Source: Pseudoalteromonas phenolica (lineage in GTDB: Bacteria > Pseudomonadota > Gammaproteobacteria > Enterobacterales > Alteromonadaceae). From it: DNA of 64,000 nucleotides. The notes under the pieces were generated by a model. That model searched no databases and had not been told where the DNA came from. It worked only from the letters and a program-made list of their open reading frames with translations. Below, piece by piece: positions 44,867 through 53,757 of the stretch. Location: positions 1 through 64,000 of the forward strand of contig NZ_PPSW01000015.1 in the NCBI RefSeq assembly GCF_005876835.1, in the 5' to 3' direction. How positions within the stretch are numbered: the stretch's first letter is position 1; each line of letters starts with the position of its first letter. The translations under genes were made by a program, and so were the position numbers.

Positions 44867-46714
44867 ATGCGTCGTTTTACGACATCTTTAATTGCTGGCG
44901 CCATGCTTACTGTGCTTTCAGGTTGTGAGCTGGGTAGCAATGACACACCAAGCAATATTGCTGTTACAAATATCTCAACTGGCCCACTCGATACATTAGA
45001 GCCAAACCAAACTGTAAAAACTTACTATGATGTTGAAATTGCAGGTTTCAATAACGTAGACGTTGATGTGCATTTTTACTTAATTCATGCTGCAGAGCTT
45101 GATGAAGAAACCGGTGATGAAGTAGAAATCGACGAAGTTCATAAAGTTGGCGCATTAGAGCTTTCTCAAGTGTCTGAAGGTAGCCACAGCTTTGAGACTG
45201 AAATTACGATTCCTAATGACCTAATTGGCGGTCATTACCACATCATCGCGCAAATTGACCCGCATGATGATCATGCTGAAGACATTGAAGATGATAACCA
45301 CCCTTCTGTCGATCACGAACCATTTGCTGATGGTGAATTTCCTTTCGCTGACGTTCATGTTCGTGTATTAGAAAGCCATGACTATAAATTACTGAGTGCC
45401 GAGTTTGGTCAAGAAGCGTTAATTTTAGATGCACCAACGACTGATAATGGCACAAGCCATCATCACTCTGACCTAGTAGGTTTTATTGTCGCTGATTATG
45501 AAGGTGCTGAACTTGGTTCTACTAGTATCAAAGCCGAAGTAATGGTCAATGGTAACTGGGAAGCAACCCATTTCTGGAATGCTCAAAACCAAGGTTATGA
45601 AGATGTGATCTTGCATAACTTCACTGCAGGTTTACATGACGAGCATATAGGCTTTGACATCGCGCTTGAAGATGACTTGCTACAACGTATTCATGACGAG
45701 CACGATGCAACACAAGAACAAAACTTACAGGTTCGTTTCATCTTAACTGATCTTGCTGAAAATGCAGAAACGATCACTGATAACAATGTGATTGAGACAC
45801 AAATCCCGCTTTATTTCTACACAGGTGAAGAAGCAGATTCATCTGAAGGGTTTACTAAGCGTGGTCCACAATATGCCGTTGGTTTAGCGAACATTAAGCT
45901 AGAAAAATCGTTCGATAAGTCTTACGGCGATAAGTCAAAATTCAGTGTCGGTGTAGATTTAAATGGCCAATTATTCATTGTACCTACCGGAGATATTGGT
46001 GGTCGTGTAACTGGTGAAGGCACTGTAGAAGCTTACTTCTTCAATGCTCAGAACACACTATTTAGTATTTCTTATGATGGCAGTGCTTATGTAAGCGGCA
46101 ACAATACTGGCTATGCGTCAGAAATGATCATTTTCAATAATGTTGTTTTTGAAGATGAAAAATACGTCGCTAAATATGAAAAAGCATGGGAAAAGAAATG
46201 GGAAGAAGAGAAAGTACTTGCGCAAGCACGCTTTACTATCGGTCCCGTTCCTATGAGTGTTGAAGCTGGCGTAAACGGCAGTTTAGGTTTTGAACTGACT
46301 GTTGGCTACAACGCTGAATTATACGCAGAAGGTGACTTATTCCACGTTGACTTCGGTGCATTTGGCCGTGGCGGTGTTAACTTAGGCTTAGTATCTGCTG
46401 GTGTACAAGCTGTTCTAACGCTAATCGACAATACCTTCTCATTAGAGTCTAATGCAGGTTTTGCTCTGGTCAGCACAGGTAATAACAAGCCACATATTTA
46501 TTATGGTATTGAGCTGAAAAATGACCTTGATGTAATCTCAGGTAAGTTTGGCCTATATGCTGAAACGGTTGGTGTTAAGTGGTGTAAGAAATGGGGTATC
46601 CCTTACCCGTGTGGTAAAAAGACCACTAAATATGACCTATGGTTATATCAAACAAACAGTGTTTACAATAAGTCTTGGACACTATACTCGAAAGAGGACG
46701 AAATCGAACTATGA
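44867..46714 (+). CDS. Large secreted lipoprotein, coupled to a HEAT-repeat protein
   Basis: A 615-residue lipoprotein (signal peptide with lipobox VLSGC at about residue 19). The first 300 residues look like two beta-sandwich domains, with a His/Asp-rich loop (PHDDHAEDIEDDNHPSVDH) that may bind metal. The second half (about 335-600) has long amphipathic strands (YAVGLANIKLEKSF, GVDLNGQLFIVPTGDIGGRVTG, AGVNGSLGFELTVGYNAELYAEGDLF) as in a large beta-structure or lipid-binding shell, and a cysteine cluster VKWCKKWGIPYPCGKKT. I do not recognise a family. Its stop overlaps the next start (ATGA), so the two products probably act together. Confidence 0.75.
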   Translation: MRRFTTSLIAGAMLTVLSGCELGSNDTPSNIAVTNISTGPLDTLEPNQTVKTYYDVEIAGFNNVDVDVHFYLIHAAELDEETGDEVEIDEVHKVGALELSQVSEGSHSFETEITIPNDLIGGHYHIIAQIDPHDDHAEDIEDDNHPSVDHEPFADGEFPFADVHVRVLESHDYKLLSAEFGQEALILDAPTTDNGTSHHHSDLVGFIVADYEGAELGSTSIKAEVMVNGNWEATHFWNAQNQGYEDVILHNFTAGLHDEHIGFDIALEDDLLQRIHDEHDATQEQNLQVRFILTDLAENAETITDNNVIETQIPLYFYTGEEADSSEGFTKRGPQYAVGLANIKLEKSFDKSYGDKSKFSVGVDLNGQLFIVPTGDIGGRVTGEGTVEAYFFNAQNTLFSISYDGSAYVSGNNTGYASEMIIFNNVVFEDEKYVAKYEKAWEKKWEEEKVLAQARFTIGPVPMSVEAGVNGSLGFELTVGYNAELYAEGDLFHVDFGAFGRGGVNLGLVSAGVQAVLTLIDNTFSLESNAGFALVSTGNNKPHIYYGIELKNDLDVISGKFGLYAETVGVKWCKKWGIPYPCGKKTTKYDLWLYQTNSVYNKSWTLYSKEDEIEL

Positions 46715-48426
46715 TCCTATCATGTCGATTAAATTTGCTTGCTGCGCCCTTAGTGGCGCTAGCAAGCTTTCAAAGCCAGGCAAGCGCTTTTTGCCAACCT
46801 CAGTTTGACTTCAACATTAAGTCTTTCACCAGTTTTAATTACACCAAACTGAACAGCCCAGCCCAGCAAACTGACATTGAGATCCAAGGTAAGTTGTCTG
46901 TTATTTCAGTCAAAAAAGAAGACGAAAAAAATTGGTGGGCGGTTAAAGCAGATCAAGTCAAAACAGTGCAAGGGCAGCTATCAATGCCTTTACCAAATTA
47001 CGAACGGCCTTTTGCATTTAAACTCAATGAACAGGGCCTGATCACTGAATTTTATTTCGCTGATACTTTAGATACCCAGTCTCAAGATCAACTTAAAGGT
47101 CTTGCTTATTACTTACAGTATCAAAAGAACTTATCTAAAATTACCAATGAAACCGACACGCTCGGTGAGTATCGTGTTAATTATAAGCAAAAAGAAAATG
47201 CCTTAAGCTTTGCCAAAGTGAATTATGAGCACAAAAATAAGCAGGCATTAAATGCTTTTTCTCATATTGAGGTAGAAAAGTCAGAGCAACAAATCACGCC
47301 CTCAGAATGCTTTTTAGATTCCCGTGACGGCATAGAAAAGTTGAACTTAGTGGGTGCAGATCTCACTTTTACATCTGAGCAAAGCTTCAGCGTTAAAAAG
47401 CTCAAGCACCCTTTTGAGACCGCCCTTTTCTCAATGTCTGATGATTTATCACTTTGGCAAAGTACTCATGTTGAGTTAACTCAAGCCGAAAAAGACAAGT
47501 TAAAGAAAGAATTACTCGCTTTTGTTACTGAGCAAGATATTACTCAGATTGATGCACATACACTGGCCTTGTTACTAAAAAAATACGATGCCGTTATTGG
47601 TGAGTTAAGAGGCGTAATCTTAACTGATCAGGTTTCAGATAATGCCCAAATGCGCTTATTTAATGCCCTTGGGCAACTCGATACCCCGTCAAGCCAATTG
47701 TTATTAAGTGGTTTATTGGTAGGCACTGAGAAGCAGCCGCAAACTCAATTTAGAGCCCTGCGCGCGCTTACACAAGGGCACCAACCACTTTCTCAACAAG
47801 CAACCGACACGCTTTTAAGTCTCTTGAACGATGGCTTTTTAAGTGTTGATCAAGAAGTGAGTTCAAGCTTCTATATGACGCTGGGTATTTTACTCAATAA
47901 CCGAATTGGCTCTGCTACAGCACAACAACTTAGCCAAGCGATTGTTGAGCATATTACGCTCAGTGAAAGTGAAAGCAAAACGGCCGACTTAATCACGGCG
48001 CTTGGCAATAGTCGCGACGATCAACACGTTGAACTGATTGAAGACTACTTGACTGATAGCAGTCCACGAGTCGAAAAAGCATCAATCAGAGCGCTTGGTA
48101 TGATGCAAAGTGATTCTGCTTATCAAAACCTTGAAAAGCATTTTAATACTCACTCTGGCAGAAACACCAAAGCCTTACTTTCAGCACTTGGCAATTATGA
48201 TATGAAGCCAAAGACCAGTGACTCGGTGCTTAACCTTGCGGTAAACGACAATGACGACTCAGTTCGTTATGCGGCGATTAATGCATTAGCCAAACAGCCT
48301 AATAACGAAGGTATTAAAGAAACACTAAGACAGGCGCTTCGCTCAGAAAAGTCTAAGCGTAACTTTAAGGCCATTGTTAAGTTACTGCATAAAAAGCCTG
48401 CGCCTAAGCAAGATAACCAAGGTTAA
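46711..48426 (+). CDS. Secreted HEAT-repeat protein resembling large lipid-transfer proteins
   Basis: A 571-residue exported protein from ATG 46711, which overlaps the previous stop. A signal peptide (ending about QASA) is followed by a beta-barrel-like domain (about 35-150: YTKLNSPAQQTDIEIQGKLSV, NYERPFAFKLNEQGLITEFYF, LKGLAYYLQYQ) and then a helical superhelix (about 260-560) with HEAT units such as VEKASIRALGMMQSDSAYQNL and DDSVRYAAINALAKQPN. This order, including the strand-LN...G.I...lQ block, recalls the N-terminal lipovitellin/MTP module of eukaryotic large lipid-transfer proteins. With its lipoprotein partner it may carry lipid in the envelope. The similarity is by pattern and needs a profile search. 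Confidence 0.75.
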   Translation: MILSCRLNLLAAPLVALASFQSQASAFCQPQFDFNIKSFTSFNYTKLNSPAQQTDIEIQGKLSVISVKKEDEKNWWAVKADQVKTVQGQLSMPLPNYERPFAFKLNEQGLITEFYFADTLDTQSQDQLKGLAYYLQYQKNLSKITNETDTLGEYRVNYKQKENALSFAKVNYEHKNKQALNAFSHIEVEKSEQQITPSECFLDSRDGIEKLNLVGADLTFTSEQSFSVKKLKHPFETALFSMSDDLSLWQSTHVELTQAEKDKLKKELLAFVTEQDITQIDAHTLALLLKKYDAVIGELRGVILTDQVSDNAQMRLFNALGQLDTPSSQLLLSGLLVGTEKQPQTQFRALRALTQGHQPLSQQATDTLLSLLNDGFLSVDQEVSSSFYMTLGILLNNRIGSATAQQLSQAIVEHITLSESESKTADLITALGNSRDDQHVELIEDYLTDSSPRVEKASIRALGMMQSDSAYQNLEKHFNTHSGRNTKALLSALGNYDMKPKTSDSVLNLAVNDNDDSVRYAAINALAKQPNNEGIKETLRQALRSEKSKRNFKAIVKLLHKKPAPKQDNQG

Positions 48427-48437
48427 TTATTTAACAT

Positions 48438-48905
48438 CTAAATCCAGCGCCTTACTTTTGTTAGATAAACGTCGTAAGGCGCGCCAAACTTCTCCTTCAA
48501 AATGCGTTCCTCTGGTTTGATTTGAAATTGAGTAATGAATAAAACAAACGCCCCCACGCCAGCAAGCGATAAAGCATCTGCCAAATACACAGCAAATGCA
48601 AAAAGACTCAAAGCAACAGCAACATACATTGGGTTACGACTGTGTTTAAACAATCCTGTGGTGACTAAGGCTGCACTGTTTTGAGGCTTGGTCGGGCTAA
48701 TCGTGGTCTGGGCTTGTTTAAAAGACCAAACAGCGCAAAAAGCGATTAAAACTGCAACTAGCAAAATAGTCAGCGCAATTTCTAACTTCATATGCGCCAA
48801 AATATTTATTGGTATCGCAAATTTAGAATGCGCTAACCAGTACATTGCTGAAGCACAAAAAACAGCAACAACGGGAGGTGGGACTTTATTGTCTAAAACA
48901 TGCAT
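48438..48905 (-). CDS. Isoprenylcysteine methyltransferase-like membrane protein
   Basis: A 155-residue inner-membrane protein of the ICMT/PEMT-like family, with four hydrophobic segments. The conserved signature HSRNPMYVAVALSLFA (R-N-P-x-Y) and EERILKEKFGAPYDVYLTKVRRWI (the E-E-...-Y-x-x-Y-...-R-R-W end) form the SAM site. Bacterial members methylate unknown lipids or sterol-like compounds rather than prenylated proteins. It converges with the HEAT-protein gene without a terminator between them (11 bp). Confidence 0.88.
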   Translation of the reverse strand: MHVLDNKVPPPVVAVFCASAMYWLAHSKFAIPINILAHMKLEIALTILLVAVLIAFCAVWSFKQAQTTISPTKPQNSAALVTTGLFKHSRNPMYVAVALSLFAFAVYLADALSLAGVGAFVLFITQFQIKPEERILKEKFGAPYDVYLTKVRRWI

Positions 48906-48939
48906 GGCGATTTATCACATTTAGAATTGTAATTTAATT

Positions 48940-48983
48940 ATACCAATCCTTTTAATTAAGTGATCTACTCTGGGGATTGTTAT
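48940..48983. repeat. MITE-like repeat, 44-bp short form
   Basis: ATACCAATCC...GGATTGTTAT, same length as copies at 9530 and 54051. Its right end supplies the first base of the stop codon region of the PaiB-like gene (stop at 48985-48983), so it touches a coding sequence. Confidence 0.8.
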
Positions 48984-49579
48984 TAACCTAAACCAATTTC
49001 ATGTTTCTTCATATATTCAGCGAGTAATTGCGCTTCGAGATCGCCTTGTTGCAGTGCTTGAAACACACCGAGTTGATCTGCTTGAGTGCGCTGTTGGCCT
49101 AACTTTTGTTTGCCTTCAATATTTGTAATGTCAATTTTAAGCCCTACAATGGCTTTAGCTAATTTAGCGTTTAACTGTTCACTAAAAATGCCTAGTTCTG
49201 AAAACAGCGACGGCTCATATTTTTCTACTGTTTGGTTAACCACATTCAATGTTTCAGTTTCACTTAAAAGAGAAACAGTGCCGATAACATGCACCGCTGC
49301 ATAGTTCCATGTTGGTACGGCAGGGCCCTTGTCATACCAAGTTGGAGAAATATAAGCATGAGGACCTGAGAAAATAATCAGCACCTCTTTCCCCGCCAAT
49401 CCTTGCCAATGCGTATTTGCTTTGGCTAGATGCGTATAAAGTACATTGTATTTCTCATCAAACAAAAAAGGTAAATGTGAGCAAGTTAAGTTAGCTGAAA
49501 CCAGACAACCAAAACCATACTCATGAATAAACTGATTGACTGAGCTTGCTGTCATTTGAAGATTTTTAGGGATATACAT
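48983..49579 (-). CDS. PaiB-like FMN-binding protein
   Basis: A 198-residue protein of the PaiB / FMN-binding negative regulator family, a split-barrel flavin-reductase-like fold. Matching features are MYIPKNLQMT at the start, LVSANLTCSHLPFLFD, LIIFSGPHAYISPTWYDKGPAVPTWNYAAVHVIGTV and the C-terminal LGQQRTQADQLGVFQAL block. In Bacillus PaiB is linked to sporulation and protease control, but in gammaproteobacteria the role is unproven. Single gene; its stop codon lies in a MITE-like repeat end. Confidence 0.92.
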   Translation of the reverse strand: MYIPKNLQMTASSVNQFIHEYGFGCLVSANLTCSHLPFLFDEKYNVLYTHLAKANTHWQGLAGKEVLIIFSGPHAYISPTWYDKGPAVPTWNYAAVHVIGTVSLLSETETLNVVNQTVEKYEPSLFSELGIFSEQLNAKLAKAIVGLKIDITNIEGKQKLGQQRTQADQLGVFQALQQGDLEAQLLAEYMKKHEIGLG

Positions 49580-49681
49580 AGTGTTACTCCTTAATGCAAT
49601 TGCAGTAACACTAAATAAATTTGGTCTAACTTAAATCAACCAGAAATAAAAACATTGTTAGACCAGTAAATAGGATTGATA

Positions 49682-50335
49682 TTATTCCTTAAAACTCACT
49701 TCTCTTGTCTCTAGTAAAAATTGCTCTCCTGAATGAAAGTTAATTTCTATAAAAAACACATGATTTTGTTTATATTTGGGTTCAGTATTGAGCGCCAACT
49801 GGGTTATTTCTGCAGGCATATTATCTGGCTGAGCAGTGAACTCTGTCACAGAAAAATAGTCTACATCACCATTTTGTTCACTGTAATAAGGAGTAGGTAC
49901 GTAATCTAGGTACACCACATCAAAAACATCATTCAAACTGCTTCCTGCGGGTAAATCATCATTGAAAGCGGCACTAGAAGTAATCTTAATACTCGAAATG
50001 CGCTGCTCTGTGAAAGGTAACACAGGTGAGCAAGCATAGGCTTTACTCATCAGTGAAAAATCAAAAATTGTGTCAAAACGCTTGGCTACTGTGCCCGTTT
50101 TTATGTCTAGCTTTATAATGAATGAGTTAAAGTCAATGGCGTCAACACTTTCATAAGCATCTCCACCAACATATTCTCCCCGCAGATCCGAATTAAATAC
50201 TCTCAGTGTATAATCATTAATAACATACTCAGGATTACTAAAACTTCCACAAGGGTTATCAGGTTCTTCATCATTACTACAACCTACAATTAATAGGGCA
50301 AGAAAAGCTGAAGTAAATATGGTACTGCGTTTCAT
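49682..50335 (-). CDS. Lipoprotein, unknown function
   Basis: A 217-residue lipoprotein with a signal peptide and lipobox LIVGC at about residue 19. The mature protein begins with an acidic linker (SNDEEPDNPCGSF) and is beta-rich. It has two cysteines that could pair (NPCGSF and YACSPVLPF). A tail of alternating strands (KYKQNHVFFIEINFHSGEQFLLETREVSF in part) fits a small beta-sandwich. No family recognised. It lies downstream of, and in the same direction as, the collagenase gene; the strong hairpin at 50464 separates them. Confidence 0.7.
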   Translation of the reverse strand: MKRSTIFTSAFLALLIVGCSNDEEPDNPCGSFSNPEYVINDYTLRVFNSDLRGEYVGGDAYESVDAIDFNSFIIKLDIKTGTVAKRFDTIFDFSLMSKAYACSPVLPFTEQRISSIKITSSAAFNDDLPAGSSLNDVFDVVYLDYVPTPYYSEQNGDVDYFSVTEFTAQPDNMPAEITQLALNTEPKYKQNHVFFIEINFHSGEQFLLETREVSFKE

Positions 50336-50463
50336 AGATGCATCCTTTCTAGTTTAAATAAGCGTTTCTATTCTGACTCCAAATCATATTTCTGCAAAGC
50401 CTGTCGCATCACTTTTTAGTTTTATTCTGATCTAGTTTGTAAATTAATGTAATCGCTCAATAA

Positions 50464-50495
50464 AAAGGCCAAAACCTAAGATGGTTTTGGCCTTT
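50464..50495 (-). terminator. Terminator of the collagenase gene
   Basis: A 13-bp perfect inverted repeat, AAAGGCCAAAACC / GGTTTTGGCCTTT around a 6-base loop. On the minus strand it runs into TTTTT. It lies 56 bases past the collagenase stop. Confidence 0.92.
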
Positions 50496-50550
50496 CACTC
50501 TGGGGGTTGTTTATAAAGACAAGAAAGAACTTCCTATCTTTAAAACCTTT

Positions 50551-53343
50551 TTAACGACAACCTGGAGTGTTGTAATCAACCACAATAGAAGCCCCTTTTG
50601 CATTACCCGATACTTTCACGTAACCCCAATATTGGCTTTGGTTGTTAATATAAATACACTCACCATTCCCACTATTGGTAGAAGAAGCGTCTACATTTGT
50701 GCTGGTAGGCCAGCCTTGGTTGCTATATTCGAGGCTTAAATCGCCCGAGCCATTGGCGGTTGTGATTGCGATACTGTTTTGACCACTTACATCTTCTAAG
50801 CTTAACCAGATTGTGTCTTGCTCAGCTAAACATCTCACTTGGCCGTCATATAAACGACCACCTGTTACAGGACCACTTGTCGCACACGCATCAGGTACAT
50901 TGAAGCCTGAACCCGCGTTGAAGCTCGCCATAATCGACGTATCAAAGCTGTTGTAACCATAAACCATCACATGGTAAGTCCCAGCTTGTACATTACTGAT
51001 CTCACATGTTTCGTTGTTCCCCCCGATATAAGGACGGCAATCATAGTCAGACATGGTCGGCTCTGAGCCAAACTTCACGTACAGATCGGCATCACCAGTG
51101 CCACCGTTTAATGCAAAGTTTAGATTACTTGCTCCTGCAGGTACCACAAACGTGAATTTTAATACGCTGTCTTGCGCGCCAGAAATGGTCTTCGATTCAC
51201 CATTTTTCAATTGGTTTGTTGGCGTCGTATCACCTAAAATAGTCGCTGTTGTTGACTCTGTTCTGCTCGCGCCTTCTGTGTCAGTTGCTGTCAGTGACAC
51301 TGTATATTCACCCGCCTGCGCATAGCTATGTGCAGGGTTCGCTTCAGAACTTGACGTGCCATCACCAAAATTCCAAGTATAACTAGCAATGCTACTTTCT
51401 TTATCAAATGAGCCTTGGCTAGAGAAGTTAATAAGCTCAGCTTTGTTTGCCGTATAAGGGCCGTTAATCGCAACGACTGGCGCTTCATTTACTGTACCGC
51501 CACCATTAGATAGTTGTTGTGTCCACTGTGTAAATTCGGCATCGTAATCAACTGCCCAATTGTTTAAACGCGCTTTATACGCCGCCCAATCACCTGTACG
51601 AGTCGAGTTAAGCATGAGCTTTACTTCATCAATATGGCGCTCAAACATAAATCGAACAGCCAAATAGCCCCAACGATAAATACGGTCTTGATCAAAGCCA
51701 TCATAGGTGGTGTTAAAGATTGTACCTAACGTGTAGGTTGAGCCATCTATAATAGTATCAATTGCTGCTTGGTTGTTATCTTCATTAGCAACATATTCAG
51801 CAACACCTTCACTCCACCACACAATTGCTTCAGTTGGCGCATTAAAATCACCATATAAGTCAAAGCGACCATCGAGGTAGTGAACATATTCATGCTCTAA
51901 GTTCCAAACATAGTGGTCAGGGTTCGCATAACTTGCTTCATATGCAACGAAGTTCGGGATATTACCTGGCTTTGAAGGGTCGCCTTCTAAATACATACCG
52001 CCATTATTGGTATTAATACCAAAAATTGGGCCGCCATATTTACCGTAATCTGTGCTTGAATCAAAAATATTAACTTGTAATTGAACGTTGTTATCGTCAG
52101 CAACAGGTACATTATTTGTATCTAACTTGGTATGAAAATACCCTTCTTCATAGCCCATTTTGCTACATGCAGCTTGATGCTGAGCCGTTGTCATATTCTG
52201 CGAGCGAATTTTAATTGTACTACTACATGTATAAGTTTGTGACAGTACTTGATTCTCAAGCTGCTCACCATAGTTACAAATACCATAATCGTTACAGTCA
52301 CCATGGTAGCTTGCTGTTTCTGCTGCACCTAACCAAGCGACATCACCGTAACCAACCATTTCATAACGACTAAAGATGTCTTTTAACCCTGCATCAACCG
52401 AAGCCTGAATTGCGGTACCTGTGTATTGCTTAAGTCTACCTAGCTCTCGCGCTGCGTTTGCAAACATAAACTCAGCATCAGAGTTAATCATATATGTGCT
52501 GGTTGTGAACTTTCTCAGTGCAGCAACTAGATCTGTTTGCGTACCAATTTTAGCTTTAAATTCGTTATTCCACTGACCGCGGAAAAGCAAAGTGAAAACG
52601 CCATTTACCGCACCACGCATGTTCCATTTTGATGCATAGCTTTCGTTCCAGCGGTTTAGCCACTGAGTTACAACAGGTAGGTAAACATCTTGCTGCTCTG
52701 AGCTATCCATCGTAATGATGACTTCAGATAAGGTCTTACCGTGCGCATCATTGTCGTCATAGAAATGGCTATTATTTACGAATGCATCTATCGCGCCTTT
52801 AACTGCAGGCGTGACCCAAGTCGCAAATGTAACTTGATCGTTATAAAACTCTGCAAAATAACCCGCTCGCAAGAACAAGAACATGGCTTCAATGTTAGCA
52901 TCCCCGCCACCTTGGTAGTTTTGGCTCAGTGTTTTTACGTGATTTGCCACTGCATACATATTGTTAGAGTCAAATGCGGTTGCTTGAATATTGCTCGAGG
53001 CTGAGAATAAATCGTTTACACATTGCACACCTTGAGACTTAATTTCATTGATCAAAGTCGAGCTATTTGTGGTAGCAAGCGCATTTACATTACACACTGC
53101 CACAGCCTGTACATTAGACATTGAGAATGCATTCATTTGCATCATGACTGGTTGATCAACATATTGAGATTCAGCAGTTGGGGCATTTTCAACATGACTC
53201 TCATTTTCTACACCATGATGATGGTGGTGGTGATGCTCAGTATTGATGGTATTTGTTTGCTGCATTTGCGGTTCTGTCATCGCAAATGCTGTTATGCCAT
53301 AAAACGAGCCTGCGACCAGTACTGCCAGTTTTTTAAGTTTCAT
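50551..53343 (-). CDS. Secreted M9 collagenase with PKD and PPC domains
   Basis: A 930-residue extracellular metalloprotease of peptidase family M9, the bacterial collagenases. Signal peptide (MKLKKLAVLVAGSFYGITAFA). An activator-like helical region (about 90-340) is followed by the peptidase, with zinc motif HEYVHYLDGRFD (about 483) and the downstream glutamate in SEGVAEYVA. Then come a PKD domain (about 620-705, VAINGPYTANKAELINF..., FGDGTSSSEANP), a PPC domain (about 715-800, LKFTFVVPAGASNLNFALNGGTGDADLYVKFG in part) and a C-terminal domain (about 810-930). Family relatives digest collagen and gelatin. An odd run of seven His (residues 37-43) lies just after the signal peptide. Upstream are a large inverted repeat and a G9 tract. 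Confidence 0.95.
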   Translation of the reverse strand: MKLKKLAVLVAGSFYGITAFAMTEPQMQQTNTINTEHHHHHHHGVENESHVENAPTAESQYVDQPVMMQMNAFSMSNVQAVAVCNVNALATTNSSTLINEIKSQGVQCVNDLFSASSNIQATAFDSNNMYAVANHVKTLSQNYQGGGDANIEAMFLFLRAGYFAEFYNDQVTFATWVTPAVKGAIDAFVNNSHFYDDNDAHGKTLSEVIITMDSSEQQDVYLPVVTQWLNRWNESYASKWNMRGAVNGVFTLLFRGQWNNEFKAKIGTQTDLVAALRKFTTSTYMINSDAEFMFANAARELGRLKQYTGTAIQASVDAGLKDIFSRYEMVGYGDVAWLGAAETASYHGDCNDYGICNYGEQLENQVLSQTYTCSSTIKIRSQNMTTAQHQAACSKMGYEEGYFHTKLDTNNVPVADDNNVQLQVNIFDSSTDYGKYGGPIFGINTNNGGMYLEGDPSKPGNIPNFVAYEASYANPDHYVWNLEHEYVHYLDGRFDLYGDFNAPTEAIVWWSEGVAEYVANEDNNQAAIDTIIDGSTYTLGTIFNTTYDGFDQDRIYRWGYLAVRFMFERHIDEVKLMLNSTRTGDWAAYKARLNNWAVDYDAEFTQWTQQLSNGGGTVNEAPVVAINGPYTANKAELINFSSQGSFDKESSIASYTWNFGDGTSSSEANPAHSYAQAGEYTVSLTATDTEGASRTESTTATILGDTTPTNQLKNGESKTISGAQDSVLKFTFVVPAGASNLNFALNGGTGDADLYVKFGSEPTMSDYDCRPYIGGNNETCEISNVQAGTYHVMVYGYNSFDTSIMASFNAGSGFNVPDACATSGPVTGGRLYDGQVRCLAEQDTIWLSLEDVSGQNSIAITTANGSGDLSLEYSNQGWPTSTNVDASSTNSGNGECIYINNQSQYWGYVKVSGNAKGASIVVDYNTPGCR

Positions 53344-53423
53344 TGCTTTTCCTTACTTGTTGTTTTTTATTTGAACAAATCGCTCAAACGCCAAACATTA
53401 AAGCAGCACATTAACAAGAATGC

Positions 53424-53464
53424 AATATATTGTATGCAATAACTGATTTTGCAAACAATATATT
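53424..53464. promoter_or_regulatory. 16-bp inverted repeat upstream of the collagenase gene
   Basis: AATATATTGTATGCAA and TTGCAAACAATATATT pair with one mismatch in 16 around a 9-base spacer, 81 bases before the collagenase ATG. A dimeric or tetrameric operator for collagenase control is likely, given position and AT-richness. Confidence 0.6.
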
Positions 53465-53479
53465 TACAACCAGAACGAA

Positions 53480-53488
53480 GGGGGGGGG
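53480..53488. repeat. Poly-G9 tract upstream of the collagenase gene
   Basis: Nine consecutive G in an AT-rich gap, 137 bases before the collagenase ATG and 102 before the peptide stop. Such tracts slip easily and may vary in length between cells. Confidence 0.7.
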
Positions 53489-53538
53489 AGTAACTGAATT
53501 GAATATAAGCGCTTTGATTGGCTAGGAATTATAAATAG

Positions 53539-53562
53539 AAAAAGAGGCAAAGCCTCTTTTTT
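53539..53562. terminator. Terminator of the tandem peptide genes
   Basis: AAAAAGAGGC-AAA-GCCTCTTTTT, a 10-bp perfect stem with T-tracts in both directions, 28 bases beyond the stop of the second peptide on the minus strand. Confidence 0.88.
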
Positions 53563-53589
53563 ATGTTGTAACTAAAAAATTATCGACAC

Positions 53590-53739
53590 TTAGCAGAACT
53601 GTGTATCAGCACAAAGGCCTGTAGTGACACACCAAAGACGAGAGGTGGTGACACCACCCGCAACTGCTGGCGTTTGTTTTTCATCTAATTGCTTGTATTC
53701 TTTAGATAGATTTTTTAGCTTCTTTTTATTTAATTTCAA
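53590..53739 (-). CDS. RiPP-like precursor peptide 2 (49 aa)
   Basis: An unlisted-size frame from TTG 53739, with AAAGGAG nine bases upstream (an ATG at 53744 stops at once). The leader is KLNKKKLKNLSKEYKQLDEK, followed by QTPAVAGG, a double-glycine-type end, and a 20-residue tail VTTSRLWCVTTGLCADTQFC with three Cys and five Thr. The basic helix start and G-G boundary are like the leaders of class I lanthipeptide-type precursors from Bacteroidota. The twin gene lies 18 bases upstream. No LanB/LanC, YcaO or radical SAM gene is in the window. It may be modified by enzymes elsewhere, or be secreted unmodified. Confidence 0.7.
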   Translation of the reverse strand: MKLNKKKLKNLSKEYKQLDEKQTPAVAGGVTTSRLWCVTTGLCADTQFC

Positions 53740-53757
53740 AACATTAAACTCCTTTGA

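Noticed and set aside
53742..53744. ATG start for the 49-aa peptide
   Set aside because: It reads ATG TTT TGA and stops immediately; the overlapping TTG two codons on opens the peptide and is at correct distance from AAAGGAG.
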